Shown: positions 11,909-19,414 of the stretch, one piece after another
How the letters are laid out: the number at the start of each line of letters is the position of its first letter
Position numbering within the stretch: position 1 is the first letter of the stretch
DNA from: Microcaldota archaeon
Lineage (GTDB): Archaea; Micrarchaeota; Micrarchaeia; Norongarragalinales; Norongarragalinaceae
Length of the DNA stretch: 20,464 nt
NCBI GenBank assembly: GCA_016214445.1
Contig: JACROM010000044.1
Coordinates: 1-20,464, forward strand
Direction of reading: 5' to 3'
Position numbers and translations under genes: made by a program
The notes under the pieces: generated by a model
Seen by the model: the letters and a program-made list of their open reading frames with translations, nothing else
Databases searched by the model: none
What the model was told of the DNA's origin: nothing

Positions 11909-14900
11909 ACAGTCGGATTCGTCGTATCAACAACCAACGTCCTGTTGCTTGAAGCGAAGTCACAGTTGCTCGAGCCGTCGCAGACGTAAACGTTCCAGAC
12001 CAGATAGTTGTCCGCGAACCCGGCAACGCTCAGAACGTTCGGCGTGTTGTTCGTCACTGCCGAAGAGTTCGTGTTGTTGGCCGCCCACACTCCTGACTGG
12101 TTCGTGTAGAGAGTAGCACTCGAAAAACCAACGTTGTCTGTAGCCGTAAAGTTGAACGTGACATTATTGGAAGAAGAATTGGCGTTGTTGGCTGGAGAAT
12201 TCAAGACCACCGTAGGCGCGGTTCCGTCGGTTTGGAAGAAGTAAGTCGTGCCGGAAGAGCCTGCAGCCGCGCCGCCTCCACCGCCAGCACCACCTGCTAC
12301 GGTCGTAGTTCCAGTTGAGGAATTCGTTCGATAGTATACCGCTGCCCTGCCGCCTCCACCGCCACCGCCCCAGTTAGTAGATGCATCGCCAGCATCCGCA
12401 CTAAAATTACCAGAACCGCTCAACACGTTGGTTACAACGTAAATACTACCGCCGCTACCTCCACCAGCAGCATTAGTAGCGCTGGCACCATCAGCAGTAA
12501 CCACGCCGTTCAACGTCAACGTGTTGGACACGTTCAAGAAAATCGCTCCGCCACCAGCGCCACCGGAACCGGTGGCACAACCACTCTTGGCGCCGGCACC
12601 ACCTGAACCCAAGTCTAACGGCGCTGCGTTAGAACCATAGGTGGAACCACCGGACGCTCCACTGCCCGCACCAGCGCCACCTGCGCCGCCGTAACCGCCG
12701 CCACCGCCCCTACAATCACCAAGCAAGCCAGCGCCAGAACCGGAACCGTTGCTTCCGAGCGGGCCGCCAGCATAACCCAAACTATTAGCACTAATGAAAG
12801 AACCTGCATCCACAGTCACGTTAACAGCAGACAAATTCGCGCCAACGCCATCGGAATTCGACGAGTAATACCCGCTGAAAAACAACGTCGACAAACCAGT
12901 AACACGAACCGAACCAGAGACACTCAACGTGGTGTTCCCCTCCATAGTAAAGTTACCGGAATTATTCACCACCACGCTACCCAAAGAACGCGACACAACA
13001 CCCGAACCAAACGTGAAACGCTGATAAACAAACAAACCATTACCAGCAACGCTAGTATCAAAGAACCCAATCGTACCATTAACGCCAGCACCGCCACCAT
13101 TACCGCCCGCAACGCCACCAGTCGCGCTAGACTCCTCAAAACCACTAAACCCGCCAGCACTCGCAAAATACACGGCTATCCTGCCACCGCCACCCGCACC
13201 GCCAAAACCATCACCACCATTACCCCCATTGACAGTAAAATTACCGGAACCACTCAACACGTTCGCAACAACATAAATACTACCGCCAGAACCGCCACCA
13301 GAACTACCACCGCCAGAACCAGCACCACCATTGGCGACAACCTGACCGTTCAAAGTAAACGTACCAGAAACATTCAAAAATATGCTGCCGCCGCCCGCGC
13401 CACCAACACCAGTATTACAACTAGAAAGAGAACCAGCGCCACCAGAACCCAAATCCAACGGCGCAGTAGAAGAACCGTACGCCGAACCGCCAACGGCGCC
13501 AGCGTCACCCCCACCATTACCGCCCTGGCCACCATACGCGCCGCCACCACCACGACAATCACCCAGCAAACCTCTACCGGAACCACTTCCATTAGAACTC
13601 GCTGCGCCGCCAGCATAACCCAAACTATTAGCACTAATGAAAGAACCTGCATCCACAGTCACATTAACAGCAGACAAATTCGCGCCAACGCCATCAGAAT
13701 TCGACGAGTAATAACCAGCGAAAAACAACGTCGACAAACCAGTAACCCGAACCGAACCAGAGACACTCAACGTGGTGTTCCCCTCCATAGTAAAGTTACC
13801 GGAATTATTCACCACCACGCTACCCAAAGAACGCGACACAACACCAGAACCAAACGTGAAACGCTGATAAACAAACAAACCATTACCAGCAACACTAGTG
13901 TCAAAAAACCCGACAGTACCATTAACGCCAGCACCGCCACCATTACCGCCCGCAACGCCACCAGTCGCGCTAGACTCCTCAAAACCACTAAACCCGCCAG
14001 CACTCGCAAAATACACGGCTATCCTGCCACCGCCACCACTACCGCCCCAACCACCTGTGCCGCCGCCATTAGCGGTAAAATTACCGGAACCAGCCAACGT
14101 GCTAGTAACAACGTAAATGCTACCACCACTCCCGCCACCAGAATTACTACCACTGGCGGCGCCGTCTGCAGTAACCACACCATTCAAAGTAAAAGTGCCA
14201 GAAACATTCAAGAAAACAGCCCCTCCACCAGCACCACCAACAACATCAACAGAGCAACTACTCAAAGCGCCGGCACCACCACTACCCAAATCCAACGGAG
14301 CTACACTAGAACCATAAACAGAACCGCCAAACGCTCCAGTACCGACAGCAGCACCACCAGCACCACCATGCCCGCCGCCACCACCCCTGCAATCACCAGT
14401 AGTGCCACGACCAGGACCGCTACCGTTAGCGTTGACACCACCACCGTAGCCTACTGCACTTGCAGAAATGTACGACCCCGCAGCGACAGTAAGGTTTGCT
14501 GCAGAAACGTTCACGCCAACACCGTTCGTGTTCGAAGTATAGTTTCCCTTCAACAGGAGCGTCGAAGAAGCATTCACCGTAATAGTACCGGACACAGTCA
14601 CGGTCGTGCCTCCGGTTTGGTTGCTGCCGAACATCAGGGTGGCGCCGTTTGTCACGACGATGTTCGCATAAGCCCAGTCGCCTCCGCCGAGGTTCATGTT
14701 TGAAGAAACGTACAGAGTCTCGCCAGGAGCGTCGTGGATGTAGTCAAACTCAACGTAGCCGCCATCAGGCCCGACAACCCGGAAATCGAACAGGTTCTGC
14801 GGCGAAGAAAGGCCGGAAACATTAATAAAAACCCATTTGCCGCGTTCCGTTGAAGAAGCAGCCTTTGAAGAGCCAACCAACAAGTCCGAGCCAGCGACAT

Positions 14901-16872
14901 AAACATCAAAACGGGTTGTCGGCTCGCCACGGAAGAACACGTCAATCACGTTACCGTTTTCCAAGGCGTGCTCGTACTCAACGCGAACAGCGTGGCCAAC
15001 TGGAATCCTTTCACTCCACACGTCGTCCTTCGCCTTCACGTCCTCGAAAACACTTGAGACAAAACCATAACCCCAATCCAAGTGGTCTGCAGCAGTAGCC
15101 TCAATCTCCGCGTACGCCGGGTCTGTTGCGGTGAATAAAGACGTGTACTTGAATCCGGGCACCAAATCTCGCACGTACTGCCAGCCTCCAGGACAGGTCT
15201 GGCCTTCAAAAACCCAGGACGGACATTTTATCAAAGTGTTCCCCTGCGCTGAGGACGAGAAGGAGCCGCGCTCGAAATCAACATCTCCTGGCGCGATGGC
15301 GAAAACCTTCAGCGGTTTGACTTCGTCCGCTGCAAGCGTATCCACTTCGTCAACGCGTATTATTTCGTTCGAATCCCCGAACACAGCAGCCCTTTCCAGA
15401 ACGATTTTCTCGACAGGCGCGCCCTGCAGGTCAAGAGTCACATCATACTCGCCCTGCTCAAGCGAAACTTGCGAGGAAACCGAACCGGCCAACTCAACTG
15501 ACGAAGTTTCTGACTCGCGCACGGTCACAGCCGCTTCCCTCGAATTGCCCTGCGCGTCAGTTACTCCGGGAGTGAACGACACCTGCTCGGACTCGCCGAA
15601 AGCGAACACCTCGCTCCTCGAACCTATCCTCAACTTGAAGAACTCGTCCGAATAATTGTAAATCCGTAAGGAAACATTCTCCCCGCCAACTGAACTGTTC
15701 CTGCTCAGGAAATAATCAACCTTGCCTTTCACGAATATGGGCTGCTCCTGTTTTGAATTGTGGTGGAATAAAACAACAAGGTCATTCTCCTGCCTTTCAA
15801 CCGAGTCTATTATCGCCTCGAACTTGAAGTCCTCCTTGGTTTTGGTCACGTTGACTTGCGGCTCCTGAACAGGCAACGAGGTTATGACGAACTTGGCCGC
15901 GTCAACAAGCAATTCCGCGCCCGAGGAAGAAAAGGACAACTGAAGCTTGGGTTCCTTCAACAACAGCGGGTACTTCTGGTAGAACCCAGTAAGGACGCAG
16001 TCGCCGGTGGAGCCTGAAACATCCAGAACGCACACCTGCTCAAATGTTTCGCCGTTCCACGCGCTCACCACCACCTCGCTTGTTAAAGAGTCGAAACGAA
16101 GTAGTGAAGACGAAAGAGTTACTGACGCGTTTTGTTCAGGCGAAGGGGTTGGTGTTGGAGACGAAGCGGGAGAAGGCGAAGGAGTAATGGTTGCATTTGC
16201 TTCAGGTGAAGGTGAAGCAGTCGCTTCAGCTGTCGGCAACTGAGTTGCAGTAACATTAGATTCGATTGCAGAAACAACAGTCGGCTCGGCGGTAGGCGTT
16301 GCAGTTGCATTAGACCCCGAGGCAGTAGCGTTTGCTTCAGGGGCAGGCGTTGTTGCGTTGGCATCAGATGAGGTAGTGTCTGCTTCAGGTGTCGGAGTCA
16401 ACGGGGCAGTTGCATCCAACGTCGCTGTTGCTTCAAGTGTCGGCAAAACAGACGGCTCTACTGTAGCGATAGGCGTTGGCTCAAGCGCAGGCGTCGGAAT
16501 AGGGGTCGACTCGACCAAACTCCAATCCAACATCAAGGAGACGTTGTCAATGTAATGCTTTTCTGGTATGATGGTTGTTCCGTCCGCGAACGCCAACTCA
16601 AGCCTCTCGCTCGAAGGAAAAGGAAGGAAAACGCCGTCCTTTTCACTCAAGGGCTCCAAAACGCTCCGGTAAGCGTCCTCCGCGAAATTCGCTCCGCTCA
16701 AGGGAACAAAATTATCGCGGCACTCGACAACGGAGCACAGGAGGCGGCCGCCTACTGTATCCGCGCCCAAAAAATTCGCAGAGCCGAGGAAAAGACCTAC
16801 AAAAAGCAACGCGGCGATGACCAAATTGAGGTAAAAAGAGCCGAACATACCCCTTGTTTTCAAAGCAGACAT
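11905..16872 (-). CDS. giant glycine-rich repeat surface protein (N-terminal portion)
   Basis: About 1,655 residues from ATG 16872. The N-terminus has an export helix (FYLNLVIAALLFVGLFLG). A Thr/Pro/Ser/Ala-rich stalk spans about 105-265 (TPIPTPALEPTPIATVEP and similar) with many N-A-T sequons. A beta-rich region at about 265-740 is followed by two full and one partial glycine-rich repeats of about 280 residues. Each repeat has an NVTVDAGSFIS-like strand, GDCRGGGG, a second cysteine in SSC or SGC, AGGGxxFLNVS, GGSGGSIYVV, GGGGRIAVY and a FVYQRFTF segment. Runs such as GGNGGGAG suggest packed polyglycine-II helices or a beta-helix. The last part is an Ig-like module ending DTTNPTV at the stop. 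The ATG at 16872 (second Met of a longer frame from 16893) is chosen from the TATA box. Likely an adhesin or cell-wall protein; no enzyme domain is seen. It ends abruptly, without an anchor. Confidence 0.75.
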   Translation of the reverse strand: MSALKTRGMFGSFYLNLVIAALLFVGLFLGSANFLGADTVGGRLLCSVVECRDNFVPLSGANFAEDAYRSVLEPLSEKDGVFLPFPSSERLELAFADGTTIIPEKHYIDNVSLMLDWSLVESTPIPTPALEPTPIATVEPSVLPTLEATATLDATAPLTPTPEADTTSSDANATTPAPEANATASGSNATATPTAEPTVVSAIESNVTATQLPTAEATASPSPEANATITPSPSPASSPTPTPSPEQNASVTLSSSLLRFDSLTSEVVVSAWNGETFEQVCVLDVSGSTGDCVLTGFYQKYPLLLKEPKLQLSFSSSGAELLVDAAKFVITSLPVQEPQVNVTKTKEDFKFEAIIDSVERQENDLVVLFHHNSKQEQPIFVKGKVDYFLSRNSSVGGENVSLRIYNYSDEFFKLRIGSRSEVFAFGESEQVSFTPGVTDAQGNSREAAVTVRESETSSVELAGSVSSQVSLEQGEYDVTLDLQGAPVEKIVLERAAVFGDSNEIIRVDEVDTLAADEVKPLKVFAIAPGDVDFERGSFSSSAQGNTLIKCPSWVFEGQTCPGGWQYVRDLVPGFKYTSLFTATDPAYAEIEATAADHLDWGYGFVSSVFEDVKAKDDVWSERIPVGHAVRVEYEHALENGNVIDVFFRGEPTTRFDVYVAGSDLLVGSSKAASSTERGKWVFINVSGLSSPQNLFDFRVVGPDGGYVEFDYIHDAPGETLYVSSNMNLGGGDWAYANIVVTNGATLMFGSNQTGGTTVTVSGTITVNASSTLLLKGNYTSNTNGVGVNVSAANLTVAAGSYISASAVGYGGGVNANGSGPGRGTTGDCRGGGGGHGGAGGAAVGTGAFGGSVYGSSVAPLDLGSGGAGALSSCSVDVVGGAGGGAVFLNVSGTFTLNGVVTADGAASGSNSGGGSGGSIYVVTSTLAGSGNFTANGGGTGGWGGSGGGGRIAVYFASAGGFSGFEESSATGGVAGGNGGGAGVNGTVGFFDTSVAGNGLFVYQRFTFGSGVVSRSLGSVVVNNSGNFTMEGNTTLSVSGSVRVTGLSTLFFAGYYSSNSDGVGANLSAVNVTVDAGSFISANSLGYAGGAASSNGSGSGRGLLGDCRGGGGAYGGQGGNGGGDAGAVGGSAYGSSTAPLDLGSGGAGSLSSCNTGVGGAGGGSIFLNVSGTFTLNGQVVANGGAGSGGGSSGGGSGGSIYVVANVLSGSGNFTVNGGNGGDGFGGAGGGGRIAVYFASAGGFSGFEESSATGGVAGGNGGGAGVNGTIGFFDTSVAGNGLFVYQRFTFGSGVVSRSLGSVVVNNSGNFTMEGNTTLSVSGSVRVTGLSTLFFSGYYSSNSDGVGANLSAVNVTVDAGSFISANSLGYAGGPLGSNGSGSGAGLLGDCRGGGGGYGGAGGAGAGSGASGGSTYGSNAAPLDLGSGGAGAKSGCATGSGGAGGGAIFLNVSNTLTLNGVVTADGASATNAAGGGSGGSIYVVTNVLSGSGNFSADAGDASTNWGGGGGGGRAAVYYRTNSSTGTTTVAGGAGGGGGAAAGSSGTTYFFQTDGTAPTVVLNSPANNANSSSNNVTFNFTATDNVGFSSATLYTNQSGVWAANNTNSSAVTNNTPNVLSVAGFADNYLVWNVYVCDGSSNCDFASSNRTLVVDTTNPTV
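12793..13635 (-). repeat. glycine-rich tandem repeat unit 2 (843 bp)
   Basis: Second of the long repeats in the giant gene, 281 codons. Its part at about 12766-13192 is nearly the same as 13609-14035, with roughly 15 differences in 427 bp counted by eye. A third, partial unit continues from 12792 down to about 12230. Confidence 0.85.
13636..14466 (-). repeat. glycine-rich tandem repeat unit 1 (831 bp)
   Basis: First of the long repeats, 277 codons, aligned to unit 2 by the anchor AATGAAAGAACCTGC at 13636 and its diverged counterpart at 14467. It shares the GDCRGGGG, SSC and GGGGRIAVY landmarks with the other units. Confidence 0.85.
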
Positions 16873-16892
16873 CGTAAGGTAAAATAGCGCCA

Positions 16893-16901
16893 TTATAATA
16901 A
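16893..16901 (-). promoter_or_regulatory. TATA box of the giant surface gene
   Basis: TTATTATAA on the minus strand is centred 25 nt before ATG 16872, predicting a leaderless transcript. It also shows that the ATG at 16893, lying within the box, is not the true start. Confidence 0.6.
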
Positions 16902-16916
16902 AAAGCTCCCTTTTTA

Positions 16917-16930
16917 CCGGATTTTTCCGG
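16917..16930. repeat. CCGGA-TTTT-TCCGG palindrome upstream of the giant gene
   Basis: A 5-bp perfect inverted repeat with a TTTT loop, 16 nt upstream of the TATA box, at a position suited to an operator or activator site. The rest of the 16894-17109 gap between the two divergent genes shows no convincing gene. Confidence 0.4.
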
Positions 16931-17109
16931 CGAACTCAACCGGGTCCGTTCCATGCGCGGCCCAGACGCTGAAACCAAACGCCGCAACCGCCAAGGACTT
17001 CCTTGAAAAACTGTCCGGGGAGCCTTGAAACTGCCGAGTGGAGAAAAAACGCCACACGAAAAGAAAGAGTAAAAAGGAAGCGGAACAGATAAACACAGAG
17101 TGTTCAAAC

Positions 17110-18189
17110 ATGAAATTCTCCTACTTCAACCCTTCCCGGATTTTCTACGGTTCCGATGCGTTGCAGAAAACGGAAGAGTTGCTGGAAGAAAACAATTTCT
17201 CCGAGGCGCTCGTTGTATGCGGCGCGCGGGCAACCAAAAACCTCCCCGTAACCATGGAGCTCTCCAAAAGCCATGCCTGCTATATCGACGTCAACCCGAA
17301 CTCCCCTGCAAAACAGGTGGACGAGATTGCCTCGGCAGCGGAAGGAAAGGACTGCATTGTTGCTATAGGCGGAGGCAGCGTAATGGACGCAGCCAAGGCC
17401 GCTGCCGCCTTGGTTACGAATTGCGGCAAGACTTACGATTATTTGGACGGGAAGGAGTTCACGAAAAAACCTCTACCGTGCATCTGCGTTCCCACTACTG
17501 CAGGCACTTCAAGCGAGATAAGCAGGTATTCCGTAATAACCGACGAACGGAAAAACCAGAAAAAAGCCTTGGGCGGCGAAGCCCTATACTCTTTCGCGGC
17601 AATAGAGGACCCTTCACTTTCTTACGGCATGCCGCCAGCTTTGGCTGCTTCTACAGGTTTGGATGCTTTCTCCCACTGCCTCGAGAGCATAGTAAACGTG
17701 GAAAACAACCCGATTTCGGAAAACAACGCCCTCAAAGCTATTTCAATCATTTCCAAGCGCCTGCCTGCTTCGGTGAAAGGCGACAAAAAAGCGAGGGATG
17801 ACGTTTTTCTCGGAGTCATGTTTGCGGGTTTGGCGTTCGACCAGACCGGCACCACGGCTGTCCACAAGATTTCCTACGCTTTCACCCTTGATTATGGCGT
17901 CCCGCACGGCTTCGCGTGCGCGCTTACGCTTCCGCACATCATGGAGGAAAACAAAAAATCTGCTGAAGAAAAAATAAAGCGGATAGAGTCCGTGTTGGGA
18001 GGGAACGTGAAGAAAAAAACACTTGAACTCATGAAGTCGGTTGGCGCACCCACTTCGCTCAAGGAAATCGGCGTGAAGAAGGAGGACCTCGCGAAGCTTG
18101 CTTCGCGCATCGACTACGTTGAATGCAAGCACGACGTCTTGCCCGTCACCCGTGAAAGGGTGGCGCGGCTGCTGGAAAGGATTTACTGA
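17110..18189 (+). CDS. iron-type (group III) alcohol dehydrogenase family protein
   Basis: A 359-residue metal-dependent NAD(P)-linked dehydrogenase. NPSRIFYGSDAL (7-18) is the typical opening. The Rossmann part has GGGS (87-90) followed by D93 and AAK, which bind the dinucleotide. PTTAGTSSE (128-136) is the conserved family loop. Metal ligands D185, H189, H252 and H266 have the same spacings (4, 63 and 14) as in lactaldehyde reductase FucO. Substrate could be a short aldehyde, lactaldehyde, butanal or a diol-derived aldehyde; sequence alone does not choose. The ATG at 17110 is preferred over a GTG at 17038 because the family starts at this point. No clear TATA box was seen. It stands alone, divergent from the giant surface gene. 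Confidence 0.88.
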   Translation: MKFSYFNPSRIFYGSDALQKTEELLEENNFSEALVVCGARATKNLPVTMELSKSHACYIDVNPNSPAKQVDEIASAAEGKDCIVAIGGGSVMDAAKAAAALVTNCGKTYDYLDGKEFTKKPLPCICVPTTAGTSSEISRYSVITDERKNQKKALGGEALYSFAAIEDPSLSYGMPPALAASTGLDAFSHCLESIVNVENNPISENNALKAISIISKRLPASVKGDKKARDDVFLGVMFAGLAFDQTGTTAVHKISYAFTLDYGVPHGFACALTLPHIMEENKKSAEEKIKRIESVLGGNVKKKTLELMKSVGAPTSLKEIGVKKEDLAKLASRIDYVECKHDVLPVTRERVARLLERIY

Positions 18190-18242
18190 AACATAATCAG
18201 GATTAGCGCGCTGAAAAAAACACAAAAGCTTTAATCGTATCC

Positions 18243-18350
18243 GGTTAGTTTTGTAGGCATTTTCAGAGGGAAATGTACTTTTTTGTGCATTGCTCTATTT
18301 TTTGCCTTTTTACGAGGTAAATTTGACATTTTTTGCCTAGAAAACTAACC
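18243..18350. repeat. 108-bp element bounded by 17-bp inverted repeats (MITE-like or structured RNA)
   Basis: GGTTAGTTTTGTAGGCA (18243-18259) and TGCCTAGAAAACTAACC (18334-18350) are inverted copies with 16 of 17 matches. Between them AATGTAC and GTGCATT form a nested stem around TTTTTT, and ATTTTTTGCCT occurs twice (18297-18307 and 18328-18338). Size and ends suit a miniature inverted-repeat element; a long-stem RNA is the alternative. No clear target-site duplication is seen. The ends differ from those of the IS at 19297. Confidence 0.55.
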
Positions 18351-18501
18351 CCTTACCTTTAATCAAACTTCCTACGAGCCCCATCTGCACTTGGGGTTCT
18401 GGTCTTTCTTCTTACGGTTCTTAACATAGCCCACTACAAATCACGACAACATATTGTAGGCGTCCGAGTGTAATAACCTATCTAATCGTACTAAAAATCT
18501 G

Positions 18502-18520
18502 AAAAAAGACGGGAAACCCG
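18502..18520 (-). terminator. terminator after the RelE-like toxin gene
   Basis: On the minus strand CGGG-TTT-CCCG is followed by TCTTTTTTC, a short hairpin with a T-run 16 nt after the toxin stop. Confidence 0.6.
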
Positions 18521-18535
18521 CGGATTTACTGGAAG

Positions 18536-18874
18536 TCACTTATAACCAAAACGCCTTTCGTATTCCTTGTGGTCGAAAAACTCCAAAAGAACGGACGTCA
18601 CTTCATTTTCAGTTCCGCGAATCGCGTAAACAAGCCCATAGTCTTGGTCCAAATTTAGCTTCCACAAATTTTCAACGCCGTACTTCTGCTTATAGTAAAC
18701 GGGTATTTTCTCCTTTGAAATGTGCTCTCCGGCCTTGAAATCATACTTGAGTTTTTCGATTGCCTTGAGCAGCTTTTTGAAAAGAATCCTGCTCGAGCAG
18801 TTGTTCTGCGCGGATTCCATGAGCTCATCATACTGCAAGTCAAATTCAGGAACGCTCCTTACGTCCAAGCGCAT
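18536..18874 (-). CDS. RelE-superfamily toxin, archaeal type
   Basis: A 112-residue protein. The C-terminal half (IPVYYKQKYGVENLWKLNLD, then YGLVYAIRG, then LLEFFDHKEYERRFGYK) is the widespread archaeal RelE-like pattern: a K-Y-G-V-x-N-L-W strand, an x-x-L-Y-x-I strand and the closing HKEYDRxFGYK. The N-terminal half is the usual pair of helices (ILFKKLLKAIEKLKYDFKAG). Such toxins cleave mRNA on the ribosome; basic residues and the terminal His/Tyr/Arg cluster are present. Its ATG follows the stop of the winged-helix gene directly (TGAATG), so the two are coupled, in antitoxin-toxin order. It appears intact. Confidence 0.75.
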   Translation of the reverse strand: MRLDVRSVPEFDLQYDELMESAQNNCSSRILFKKLLKAIEKLKYDFKAGEHISKEKIPVYYKQKYGVENLWKLNLDQDYGLVYAIRGTENEVTSVLLEFFDHKEYERRFGYK

Positions 18875-19213
18875 TCAGTATTTTCTTCCCCGAGAAACCG
18901 CTTTTTCCAGCTTCCTGTTCGAGAAAACCCACACTATGCGGTCGCCTGCGAAGGTGATCTTGTTGCTTTGTTCAAGATAGTCCAAGATGACCTTCAGCGT
19001 CTGGTACATCACCCGCCCGCCCAACGCCCTGTAAAGCGCGGTCCTCGTCATTTCGCTCGGGACTTTCCTGATTGCCTCCTCTACGAGCAAAACGGTGTCC
19101 AAGCGCGGGAAATGCACCACTTCCGTTTTCTGCATGCCACTATAGTTAAGTCCAGTATTAATAAACTTATCCATAGCATTCTCTCTGAAGCAGTTTGGTT
19201 TCATCGGAAGCAT
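18875..19213 (-). CDS. winged-helix protein, putative antitoxin/regulator of the RelE-like toxin
   Basis: A 112-residue protein from ATG 19213, or 86 residues from ATG 19135. The core is a small winged helix: FPRLDTVLLVEEAIRKVPSE, then RTALYRALGGRVMYQTLKVI as helix-turn-helix, then LDYLEQSNKITFAGDRIVWVF as wing, followed by a basic tail (NRKLEKAVSRGRKY). Both starts have promoter support. The one at 19135 has a TATA box centred 25 nt upstream and begins MQKTEVVHFPRL, just before the conserved core. The one at 19213 follows a TATA-like box with the 21-bp element shared with the secretion-like operon. Directly before a RelE-like toxin, it most likely represses the operon and may neutralise the toxin. 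The role is inferred from position and fold. Confidence 0.6.
   Translation of the reverse strand: MLPMKPNCFRENAMDKFINTGLNYSGMQKTEVVHFPRLDTVLLVEEAIRKVPSEMTRTALYRALGGRVMYQTLKVILDYLEQSNKITFAGDRIVWVFSNRKLEKAVSRGRKY
19156..19165 (-). promoter_or_regulatory. internal TATA box for the short form of the winged-helix protein
   Basis: TTTATTAATA on the minus strand is centred 25 nt before ATG 19135. It lies within the longer version of the reading frame, so if used it would give a leaderless transcript for an 86-residue protein. Confidence 0.5.
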
Positions 19214-19226
19214 GCGGAAAAAGAAT

Positions 19227-19258
19227 GAAGAAAAACCTTGGGGAGAAAAAAATTATCC
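19227..19258 (-). promoter_or_regulatory. promoter with second copy of the 21-bp shared element
   Basis: Positions 19227-19247 repeat 3372-3392 exactly. A 7-nt A/T tract and then ATCC on the plus strand (GGAT on the minus) follow in both. GGATAATTTTT on the minus strand can act as TATA box for transcription starting near 19227, 14 nt before ATG 19213. Confidence 0.5.
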
Positions 19259-19369
19259 ACAAGAGTTATCTTTGCATCTTTTCCTACGTCAACGGATGTG
19301 GGACAAAATTCAAACGCCTAGCCTTTCACGATAATCACGTACGCCCGTTATCTTACGAACCATTATGGT

Positions 19370-19392
19370 ATATCCATGGATATCCTTATATA
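19370..19392 (+). promoter_or_regulatory. transposase promoter: 14-bp palindrome followed by TATA box
   Basis: ATATCCATGGATAT (19370-19383) is a perfect palindrome directly before the TATA box TTATATA (19386-19392), which is centred 26 nt before the transposase ATG. The palindrome covers the BRE position, so a protein bound there would block TFB and repress transposase synthesis. Confidence 0.55.
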
Positions 19393-19414
19393 CTTTGCGG
19401 TCGTACGATTATTC

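Larger units (their letters stand above)
18190..18535. other. 346-bp intergenic region with repeats, no gene
   Basis: No coding frame of quality is present. It holds the inverted-repeat element at 18243-18350; a hairpin at 18376-18399 (GAGCCCC pairing with GGGGTTC around a 10-nt loop, one G-U pair); and the terminator of the RelE-like gene at 18502-18520. The stretch 18400-18500 shows nothing I can name. The A/T-rich composition contrasts with the neighbouring genes. Confidence 0.6.

Noticed and set aside
12230..14530. Regularly spaced similar sequences that could suggest a CRISPR array.
   Set aside because: The periods are 831 and 843 bp and are in frame with a long glycine-rich protein; there are no short repeats with unique spacers.
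17038..17109. N-terminal extension of the alcohol dehydrogenase from GTG 17038.
   Set aside because: The extra 24 residues are Lys/Glu-rich and lie before the conserved family start at MKFSYFNPSRI; family members do not have them.
16914..17111. A 65-codon minus-strand frame with one or two hydrophobic stretches, between the giant surface gene and the dehydrogenase.
   Set aside because: No ribosome-binding site or TATA box fits, no family is recognised, and it overlaps the probable promoter region of the dehydrogenase. Possible but not supported.
18371..18410. GAGCCCC/GGGGTTC hairpin looked like part of a tRNA or a T-arm.
   Set aside because: No acceptor stem, anticodon arm or T-loop consensus can be fitted around it; only a single stem-loop is visible.
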